40,155 nucleotides of DNA, from assembly GCA_002067745.1 (NCBI GenBank), contig MVRU01000019.1, positions 1 through 40,155 of the forward strand. The letters run 5' to 3'. The DNA comes from Syntrophus sp. PtaU1.Bin005 (GTDB lineage: Bacteria > Desulfobacterota > Syntrophia > Syntrophales > Syntrophaceae). Positions 34,250 through 40,155 of this stretch are shown here, in pieces. The translations under genes were made by a program, and so were the position numbers. A model generated the notes under the pieces. The model ran no database searches and had not been told where the DNA came from. It worked only from the letters and a program-made list of their open reading frames with translations. Numbering within the stretch: position 1 is the stretch's first letter; each line of letters opens with the position of its first letter.

Positions 34250-34280
34250 ATCCTAAACTGTAAAGCGATAGACAGGTCAA
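34250..34280 (-). promoter_or_regulatory. MerR-type promoter with 19-bp spacer
   Basis: On the minus strand TTGACC (34280-34275) and TAGGAT (34255-34250) are 19 bp apart. CTGT and ACAG arms lie between them as an inverted repeat (CTGTCTATCGCTTTACAG). A long 19-bp spacer with an operator inside is the known mark of MerR-activated promoters. The 62-residue gene starts 39 bp downstream, followed by merR. Confidence 0.65.
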
Positions 34281-34315
34281 GCATTTTTAGGCATATTTTT
34301 TAAAAAGGATGATCT

Positions 34316-34342
34316 CCGCCGGCATACCCCCCTTCCCGGCGG
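34316..34342 (-). terminator. weak terminator after the outer-membrane protein gene
   Basis: CCGCCGG (34316-34322) pairs with CCGGCGG (34336-34342), 8 bases after the stop of the 34350-35198 gene. On the minus strand CCTTTTTAAAA follows about 10 bases later, so the T-run is not adjacent. Confidence 0.4.
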
Positions 34343-34349
34343 ATCTTCA

Positions 34350-35198
34350 TCAAAAGGTGAAGCTCAGGGTCACACCGCCGTAAAGGAAGGAACTGTCGCG
34401 GTCGGACGGTTTTTCACCCTGTATCCCCCTTCCCTTCATTTCGTCCTTTGCATCGTCCGAAAGGGGAAAGACATAGGAAATCATGGGTATTACCGTGACA
34501 TACCGAGTCGCCTTGACGGGCAGGCTGGCGGTTAAGGTCCCGTCATGCAGATTGCTGAATTTACCACTGGTGGGTTCGGCATCTCCGTTATATTCGGGAT
34601 AGGTCTCCTCATCTTCGCTGTGCAGGTAACTGGCCGAGGCCGCAAGTTTCAATGAGACCCGATTGTTCAACTCGATGGTATGGGAGATTCCCAGCAGGAA
34701 GTACCACTGGTGGTAATAGCTGATTTCCTTGTAGACCGTCAATGTCGGCGAAAGGAGCGTATTCAGACCCACGGAAACGTAAATCTCCTGGGAATCATGA
34801 ACATCCGTCCCATTCTCATTGGACCCGGCAAGAGCGTAGTAGATGTAACCTCCACCGAGATTGAAGAGTCCGAGAGTCTTTGTATAGGACAGGGTCACAT
34901 CCGTTTCCGTCCAGTTTGTGCTGTCATCGTCGGAGTCCGCCACATAGGGGTCCGTGTCGAGGTTCCCCCAGACATTAACGGAAAACCCCTTGTAGCCCAT
35001 GGTCATGGAAGGCTGAATGACGATGCTGTCCCGGCTGAGTTCCTGCCCCCGCCATATATACCCGGACAATGCCGACAGGGAAAAATCTCCCGTGGGCTTT
35101 TCCTCCTCGGCACACAGCGGCGTCGCGGAGAGCAGGAAAAGACCGGACAGCAACAAGCTGATCACGAAGAATCCTCTGACTGTTAAAAACGTTTTCAT
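34350..35198 (-). CDS. outer-membrane beta-barrel protein of unknown function
   Basis: A 282-residue protein with a signal peptide (VISLLLSGLFLLSATPLCAE) and alternating strands typical of a small barrel: LSALSGYIWRGQELSRDSIV, MTMGYKGFSVNVWGNLDTD, YTKTLGLFNLGGGYIYYAL, ending in the aromatic GGVTLSFTF. It resembles uncharacterised exported barrels in which a W/F-R-G-x-x motif follows the first strand. GGAGG lies before ATG 35198. The function is unknown. Confidence 0.75.
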   Translation of the reverse strand: MKTFLTVRGFFVISLLLSGLFLLSATPLCAEEEKPTGDFSLSALSGYIWRGQELSRDSIVIQPSMTMGYKGFSVNVWGNLDTDPYVADSDDDSTNWTETDVTLSYTKTLGLFNLGGGYIYYALAGSNENGTDVHDSQEIYVSVGLNTLLSPTLTVYKEISYYHQWYFLLGISHTIELNNRVSLKLAASASYLHSEDEETYPEYNGDAEPTSGKFSNLHDGTLTASLPVKATRYVTVIPMISYVFPLSDDAKDEMKGRGIQGEKPSDRDSSFLYGGVTLSFTF

Positions 35199-35693
35199 GA
35201 TGCCTCCTCCAGAATATTTCTTGATTCTTGTATCTGAACATGGTTCCGGAAACCGTGACTCTCTATTCAGCGAATGTCGTGCCTTAAAGATAAGATCATG
35301 ATATCATTCTTTTTATTTCCACGGCAGCGCCACTGCAGGCCCATAAAGGAACAAATTTGGGACAATTCCGGGACAACCCTCCACAATATTGTAGGTTTGA
35401 ACGCCGGCGTTCCGAAATGTGTCGTCAGGAAGAAGAAAAACGTTGAGGACAGGACGGCCAGCAGGATGGGATGCCTGCGGCGAAACGAAGAGGGAGATTC
35501 CGCAGCTGGTCAGGACGGAATCATTCCGGGTTGGACACCCGTCCGCAGGGCACTGAACGCCAGGATCCTCTTCAGATGGGAATCGGATGGACACTTGGTG
35601 AGGGTTTCAACAGCGAGGAGAAAGATTGGTGCCGATGTCTCCGGTCGTCCCCGGTCCGTCAAAGAATACTGGAACGCTCTCCCTTATCCGGGA
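35199..35693. other. gene-free gap
   Basis: No gene is supported in these 495 bases. The only conspicuous feature is a perfect palindrome GAACGCCGGCGTTC at about 35399-35412, 14 bases after a shorter CAATATTG palindrome. The promoter of the barrel gene probably lies near its right-hand start at 35199-35290. Confidence 0.45.
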
Positions 35694-36338
35694 TTATCGG
35701 ACGGTCACTTCAACCCTTCGATTGCGAGGCTCCGCCACCCCGTCCGGGGTTTTAATCAGGGGATCGGCTTCTCCGTGATAATCGACCTCGATGATGGAGG
35801 GATTTACGCTTTTTGAAATGAGGAATTTTTTGATCTTCAAGGCCCGACTGCGGGAAAGGGCAACGTTATAACTCTTTTCACCCGTTCTATCCGTATGGCC
35901 GATAACGCTGATGTCCTGCGACTGCCTGTCACTGATGGCAGCATGGACAGAGGAAAGCGTTGTTTGCGACGCCTCCGTCAGTTCGGTGGAATCGGTTTTA
36001 AAATAAAGGATAAAGATGACCGGCTTTTTCGGCAGTGCGGCGAGAGCGGCGCCGAACACTTTGTGAATATCCCCCTCGGCCAGGGGGGCCTGCGTTGAAA
36101 TGGCACTGGTCCCATCCTTTGCTTCCGCCATCTGCCCGGCTTGATTGATTTTCCGGGAACCGCCTCTATTTCTGACGGTGACTTCTCCAACCTTTCCGTC
36201 CGGGTCGGGCATAAGAACCACTTGCGTTCTGCCTGCGTCAGGAACAGGAACAGCCTCTGTTTTGACCTCCGGGACCGCGCAGGCCCCCAGAAAGAGAAGC
36301 ATGACCCATGAAGTCGCCTTCACTGCCGCGCGTTTCAT
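35694..36338 (-). CDS. OmpA-domain lipoprotein
   Basis: A 214-residue protein with a lipobox (MLLFLGAC, Cys at 20) and a C-terminal OmpA domain that binds peptidoglycan: FILYFKTDSTELTEASQTTL, VIGHTDRTGEKSYNVALSRS and RNRRVEVTVR. It probably ties the outer membrane to the wall. It overlaps the FecR gene by 4 bases (ATGA). Confidence 0.9.
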   Translation of the reverse strand: MKRAAVKATSWVMLLFLGACAVPEVKTEAVPVPDAGRTQVVLMPDPDGKVGEVTVRNRGGSRKINQAGQMAEAKDGTSAISTQAPLAEGDIHKVFGAALAALPKKPVIFILYFKTDSTELTEASQTTLSSVHAAISDRQSQDISVIGHTDRTGEKSYNVALSRSRALKIKKFLISKSVNPSIIEVDYHGEADPLIKTPDGVAEPRNRRVEVTVR

Positions 36339-36793
36339 TCTTCTTCTCCACCGTCTTCGACCTTCACCAGGAACTTGGTCCCCCGAATTCCGATGGTGGC
36401 CGAGGGTGTTTCAAAGCGCACCGATTGAGGGGACAACCTGGCGATGACGCCGGAGACGTAGGCGGCAGTGCCCTTGAGCATCCGGGTCACGATCGAAAGT
36501 TTTCCCCGGGATGGGTCAAAATGAAATTCTTCAATCAGCAGTTCACTGCGGGGTCCGAGGGAAAGAATGGTATTGTCCTTAAAGATGATCCCCAGCGTTC
36601 CATCTCGACCGGTTCGAAGCAGGTCGCCGGAATAAATCCGCTCGCTTTTCTTAACCGTAAGCGTCCTCTGCTGCCGGACAATGAATGCGGTCCCCGAACA
36701 ATTTTTAACGATTGCCGCTTCTTCATTCGATGCGGCAACAGCATTTGTGCCAAGACATAAAATCAAACACAGTACGCCAAAAAAGTACCTCAT
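36335..36793 (-). CDS. FecR-domain exported protein
   Basis: A 152-residue protein with a signal peptide (MRYFFGVLCLILCLGTNAVA) and a periplasmic FecR domain (VKKSERIYSGDLLRTGRDGT, LGIIFKDNTILSLGPRSELL, RFETPSATIGIRGTKFLVKV). It lacks the N-terminal anti-sigma helix of classical FecR. Such exported FecR proteins commonly occur beside OmpA and CHASE2 genes and may be cell-surface sensors. It is followed by an OmpA-domain lipoprotein gene with an ATGA overlap. Confidence 0.88.
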   Translation of the reverse strand: MRYFFGVLCLILCLGTNAVAASNEEAAIVKNCSGTAFIVRQQRTLTVKKSERIYSGDLLRTGRDGTLGIIFKDNTILSLGPRSELLIEEFHFDPSRGKLSIVTRMLKGTAAYVSGVIARLSPQSVRFETPSATIGIRGTKFLVKVEDGGEEE

Positions 36794-37166
36794 GATCCTG
36801 CTCTCCCTGAAATCCCTGCAATCCCTGAAAAGATCCCCATGGTTTTTGAGAAGACGGATAAGAACAGCGGATTAACTCGGCAAATCGAAGATGTCACCAG
36901 GAAGCAGAAGGATTTCATATCGCTGTCGATCCTTTCTCCCACCCGAGAAAGGATCATCGTTCAAAAAAATTTGTATCACCAGGATTCTAAATGCTTATTT
37001 CATACCAACGATGGATAGACGACCCACATCGATTTTGTTCCCCTGAATTTTCAAGGCGGCACCGATGACCCTTTCCGGGACAGAGCCTTTCCAAGGTATC
37101 GCTTGCAAAAGCGTCAGGCGGCGTATAAACTTTTCCTCAAGAAACGACAAAAGGTCACCCTATCGC
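36794..37166. other. divergent intergenic region with a perfect hairpin
   Basis: These 373 bases separate fecR (minus) and dgt (plus) and must hold both promoters. GATCCTTTCTC (36928-36938) pairs perfectly with GAGAAAGGATC (36945-36955), loop CCACCC; it may be an operator. AATCCCTG is repeated three times close together near 36808-36829. I see no gene. Confidence 0.5.
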
Positions 37167-38369
37167 ATGACAGCACGGGAATTCATTGAAACGACAGAAG
37201 AAAAAAGGCTAGCCCCCTACGCCACAAAAAGCGCGTACAGCATTGGCCGAACGCTGCACGGCAACGAGCCCGACGACTATCGCACCTGTTTTCAGCGGGA
37301 CAGGGACCGGATTCTTTACTCGAAGGTATTTAAGGATCTTCAGCACAAAACACAGGTTTTTCTGATCAACGAAGGAGATTTTTACCGGACGCGCCTGACC
37401 CACACGCTGGAAGTAGCCCAGCACGCCCGGACCTTCGCCCGGGCTCTGCGGCTCAATGAAGACCTCTGTGAAGCCATCGCCCTTGCCCACGATCTCGGCC
37501 ATCCTCCCTTCGGCCATGCCGGCGAGGAAACCCTTAACGAGCTTCTTAAGGACGACGGGGGGTTCGAACACAATCTCCAGAGTCTGCGGGTCGTGGATTT
37601 TCTGGAAAAGCGTTATCAGCGTTACGACGGCCTGAACCTCTGCTTCGAAACCCGCGAGGGAATCGCCCGTCATAACACAACTCACGATCACCCCGACGCC
37701 CCTCCGGAATTTCACCGCTTCCCCAAATCATCCCTGGAAACACAGGTCGTCAATATCGCCGATCCCCTGGCCTACTGCGCCCACGACCTCGAAGACGCCC
37801 TCAATGCCGGCTATCTGCGCCTCAAAGATCTGCGCAACATGGAAAACCCCCTGGTGAGGCGCGTTTTTGAACGCTGCCGTTCAAGATACCCGGATATTCT
37901 CCAAGCCGATACCATCCTCCAGTCCCGGATCCTGGTCCGCACCCTGATCGAGGAGGCCAACATTGCCGTCATTCGACAGACTTCTCGAAATATCGAGCAG
38001 CACGGGATTTCATCCGTCGAAGAGGCCAGAAATTTCCTGGAAGATATTGTGGCCGCCCCTGCCGGAGTCTGGGAAAACTTTGACGCCCTCAAGAGCTATC
38101 TCTTTGAAAATGTCTATCGGAAACCGCAGGTGTGCATCATGAATGAAAAGGGCAAACTCATCATCCGGCGGATTTTCCGCCACCTGGAACGATGCCCGGA
38201 AATGCTGCCCCGGACGTTCAAAATCCGCTTTGACGAGGCGCCGGACTCCTCGGGAAAACGGAGGATCCTGGCGGATTACATCTCGGGCATGACGGACCGC
38301 TATGTCATGGACCTGTACATGATGATGTTTGAGCCTTATGAAAAGGTCATGTTTGAATTTCGGGAATGA
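37167..38369 (+). CDS. deoxyguanosinetriphosphate triphosphohydrolase family (dGTPase)
   Basis: A 400-residue HD-domain hydrolase that cleaves dNTPs such as dGTP to the nucleoside and triphosphate. It shows RDRDRILYSKVFKDLQHKTQ, the HD core TRLTHTLEVAQHARTF and AHDLGHPPFGHAGEETLN, and NIADPLAYCAHDLEDALNAG, supplying the metal-binding His and Asp residues. ATG 37167 (MTAREFIETTEEKRLAPYA) matches the family start, although only a weak AAAGG precedes it; the frame is open to 37065. The cupin gene overlaps its stop as ATGA. Confidence 0.92.
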   Translation: MTAREFIETTEEKRLAPYATKSAYSIGRTLHGNEPDDYRTCFQRDRDRILYSKVFKDLQHKTQVFLINEGDFYRTRLTHTLEVAQHARTFARALRLNEDLCEAIALAHDLGHPPFGHAGEETLNELLKDDGGFEHNLQSLRVVDFLEKRYQRYDGLNLCFETREGIARHNTTHDHPDAPPEFHRFPKSSLETQVVNIADPLAYCAHDLEDALNAGYLRLKDLRNMENPLVRRVFERCRSRYPDILQADTILQSRILVRTLIEEANIAVIRQTSRNIEQHGISSVEEARNFLEDIVAAPAGVWENFDALKSYLFENVYRKPQVCIMNEKGKLIIRRIFRHLERCPEMLPRTFKIRFDEAPDSSGKRRILADYISGMTDRYVMDLYMMMFEPYEKVMFEFRE

Positions 38370-38719
38370 CGATGAACAGGATGGTGTTGAATCTTTTTGA
38401 AGGGGTCCCCGACAGCCTCGCGGAAGAGCAATTCACAAGCCTGCTGAACATGCCCGGCGTGAGGATAGAGCGGATCATTTCCCGGGGACAGGCCTCTCCC
38501 CCCGGGTTCCAGTATGATTCGGAGGAGCAGGAATGGGTCCTGCTCCTCCGGGGTAAAGCCTGTCTGAGCTTTTCGGGACCGGACGACCTCGTAACCCTGA
38601 AACCGGGCGATTCGCTCCTGATCCCGGCGCATACCCGGCACCGGGTGGAGTGGACCGACCCGGAGCAGGAGACGATCTGGCTGGCCGTCTTTTTTCCGGC
38701 TAGCTTTCCTGCTGAATAG
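38366..38719 (+). CDS. small cupin protein
   Basis: A 117-residue single-cupin protein: EEQEWVLLLRGKACLSFSGP and LKPGDSLLIPAHTRHRVEWT carry the two cupin motifs, with Glu and two His of a typical metal site. It is co-translated with the dGTPase (ATGA overlap). Its last 20 bases overlap the 3' end of the convergent Tim44-domain gene. The substrate is unknown. Confidence 0.88.
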   Translation: MTMNRMVLNLFEGVPDSLAEEQFTSLLNMPGVRIERIISRGQASPPGFQYDSEEQEWVLLLRGKACLSFSGPDDLVTLKPGDSLLIPAHTRHRVEWTDPEQETIWLAVFFPASFPAE

Positions 38720-39671
38720 CGGAAAGCCGCCAGGGGTTGTTGCCCGACGGCCGGGCAAATGTCCAGAACTCCACAAATTTCACAGGGTCCTTCCTGCTCC
38801 CGGCCAGAACCTCGCCGGAGATCTCGTCCACCGTGTAATCCAGCAGGTTTGCATAAAATCTGACCGTGATGAAATCTCTGCCGCCCTCCTGCCAGGATTC
38901 CGTAATCTCCACGGAACGGACCGCGATGTTGTCGAGCTTGTTGATCCTGTGCTTCGCCCGCAGCTCATCAGCGTCCTGCTGAATCGTTTTGTACATGTCA
39001 TCGGTCAGCAAGTTCCGGACACCGGACATATCCCGGTTTGCCCAGGCGCCCTGGATCGAAAAAAAATTATCCAGAACGGAATCCTTGAAGCGCTTCTCAT
39101 CGAAGGAATGATCTTCCCGCCGAATGGCGCTCAGTCCGTCACCGGCTTCGTAACCGGCCGGGGGAATGTCCCGGATCGGCGGGGCATAGGAGTCCGTATT
39201 GAAGGCATCCCTGTTGTCCGGGCTGCCGTAAGCCATCGGGGCATTCATGGCGGTCGCCGCCTGCCGCCGCCTCTTGATAAACCAGTAGATCCCGTAGAGA
39301 ATCGCCCCCAGCAGCAGAATATCCATCAGGCCGATCCCGCCGCCAAAACCGCCTGCGCCATGGCCGAAACCGAGACTGCTGAAAAGCAGCGCCCCGGCCA
39401 TTCCGCCAAGAAGGCCGCCGGCCATGCTTCTCATGAAGCCTCCCGGCTGCGACTGCGGGGCCGCAGAGGGAGACGGACGGGAAGGCGTGTTGTAAGAGCG
39501 GGACGGAGAGCTTGGAGAACTAGGAGAACTGCTGAAGGAGCGGGACCCCCGGCTGCCGAAAGACCGTCCTCCACCGACGCGCGCCTCGGCAACCGACGAC
39601 AGAAGATAAAACAACGCAAAAAACAGGGCACAAGCGATCAGCCCCATTTTACCCTTACTGCAAACGTTCAT
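38700..39671 (-). CDS. Tim44-domain membrane protein
   Basis: A 323-residue protein with a signal or anchor (MGLIACALFFALFYLLSSVA), a Ser/Pro-rich stretch, a glycine-rich hairpin segment, a second helix (LMDILLLGAILYGIYWFI) with RRR after it, and a C-terminal Tim44-like domain (residues about 190-320: LDNFFSIQGAWANRDMSGVR, FWTFARPSGNNPWRLSAIQ). Proteins of this build are common in Proteobacteria, and their role is not established. ATG 39671 is supported by AAGGAGG 7 bases upstream; an ATG at 39695 lacks a site. Its 3' end overlaps the cupin gene. Confidence 0.88.
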   Translation of the reverse strand: MNVCSKGKMGLIACALFFALFYLLSSVAEARVGGGRSFGSRGSRSFSSSPSSPSSPSRSYNTPSRPSPSAAPQSQPGGFMRSMAGGLLGGMAGALLFSSLGFGHGAGGFGGGIGLMDILLLGAILYGIYWFIKRRRQAATAMNAPMAYGSPDNRDAFNTDSYAPPIRDIPPAGYEAGDGLSAIRREDHSFDEKRFKDSVLDNFFSIQGAWANRDMSGVRNLLTDDMYKTIQQDADELRAKHRINKLDNIAVRSVEITESWQEGGRDFITVRFYANLLDYTVDEISGEVLAGSRKDPVKFVEFWTFARPSGNNPWRLSAIQQES

Positions 39672-39722
39672 ATGACGCCTCCTTGTTGTTTTCAATTGAA
39701 AATCTTTCTCAGGATGTATTGC

Positions 39723-39749
39723 ATATTATGTACTCATGGGCCTTGTCAA
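39723..39749 (-). promoter_or_regulatory. candidate promoter of the Tim44-domain gene
   Basis: A consensus TTGACA (39749-39744) is followed on the minus strand by TAATAT (39728-39723) with a 15-bp spacer, about 50 bp before the start codon. The stretch is markedly AT-rich. Confidence 0.4.
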
Positions 39750-39854
39750 TGTCTTTTCATGGCGGGACGCCTCTCGAGCAGCTGCAGCCGACGCTTGACC
39801 GCCCGCCTTGACCCTTCGATCCGACCGGTGTCTCAGGTCATCACGGGCTTTCCT

Positions 39855-40155
39855 TCAAAGTCGGCCATAGATCTCCGTCAGTTCACGAAGCCGCTCCACA
39901 ATGGGCGGCCCGAGGTCTTCCTGCTGAACGCGCCATTGCCAGTTCCCATGAACCGTGCCCGGGCGGTTCATTCGTGCGGTTTCGTCAAGCCCGAGGACAT
40001 CCTGCAGGGGAAAAACCGCCAGCCTTGCCACGCTCAACATGGCCAGCCGGATCAAATCCCAGGGCACCCTCGAAGCGGATGTGCGACTCCCCAGATAGCG
40101 GTAAAGCCGCTTCCTGTCCTGACGCGTCGCTTCCCGGCAGAACCAGCCCCGAACC
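39855..40155 (-). CDS. malQ: 4-alpha-glucanotransferase MalQ, C-terminal part
   Basis: The frame enters from the right edge with no start in the window and ends at 39855. It reads TRQDRKRLYRYLG, PWDLIRLAMLSVARLAVFPL, QDVLGLDETARMNRPGTVHG and NWQWR, the well-known end of amylomaltase (GH77), which rearranges alpha-1,4-glucans in glycogen and maltodextrin metabolism. A short tail (EDLGPPIVERLRELTEIYGR) follows. Only about 100 residues are visible. Confidence 0.9.
   Translation of the reverse strand, partial: VRGWFCREATRQDRKRLYRYLGSRTSASRVPWDLIRLAMLSVARLAVFPLQDVLGLDETARMNRPGTVHGNWQWRVQQEDLGPPIVERLRELTEIYGRL

Overview
The window looks like a chromosomal segment of an anaerobic Desulfobacterota bacterium, possibly Syntrophus/Smithella-like. 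That placement is inferred from gene content: molybdenum metabolism, a UbiD/UbiX/LpdD decarboxylase set, an ADP-forming acyl-CoA-synthetase-like acetyltransferase, an IS1634-type transposase and a PEP-CTERM-like surface protein. No rRNA, tRNA or CRISPR array was seen.

Left part (1-4.5 kb): a molybdenum region. modA and modB are intact, but the ATPase gene modC is cut after about 25 codons and fused in frame to the inside of an IS1634-family transposase that runs off the left edge. Nearby are a broken molybdopterin-oxidoreductase-like gene, the molybdate-binding protein Mop and an XdhC-type cofactor insertion factor.

4.5-9.4 kb: a prenyl-FMN decarboxylase module. A UbiD-family enzyme carrying a clear signal peptide is followed on the minus strand by a DUF364 protein and xdhC. 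Divergently transcribed are an LpdD-like chaperone, the flavin prenyltransferase UbiX and an MFS transporter with a likely C-tract frameshift at its start. Next, on the minus strand, is a Pat-like protein acetyltransferase (9.5-12.2 kb).

12.6-24 kb: the centrepiece, a tightly packed minus-strand run of twelve genes: DUF364, FmdE, TonB, a FecCD permease, an ABC ATPase, ExbB, ExbD, a second DUF364, a periplasmic binding protein, a SAM methyltransferase, a second binding protein and a TonB-dependent receptor. Together they supply all parts needed to move a metal chelate across both membranes, plus cytoplasmic proteins (DUF364, FmdE, methyltransferase) that could process it. A set of GCATAA/GCATAT motifs lies over a candidate promoter upstream; similar motifs precede modA and mop, which suggests shared, possibly Mo/W-responsive, control.

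24.5-40 kb: a CHASE2 hybrid histidine kinase, a 1269-residue surface protein built from 570-bp repeats with a VPIPAA-type sorting signal, a small lipoprotein, a MerR regulator with a stand-alone copy of its effector domain, an outer-membrane barrel protein, an OmpA/FecR pair, a dGTPase with a cupin, a Tim44-domain membrane protein and the end of malQ.
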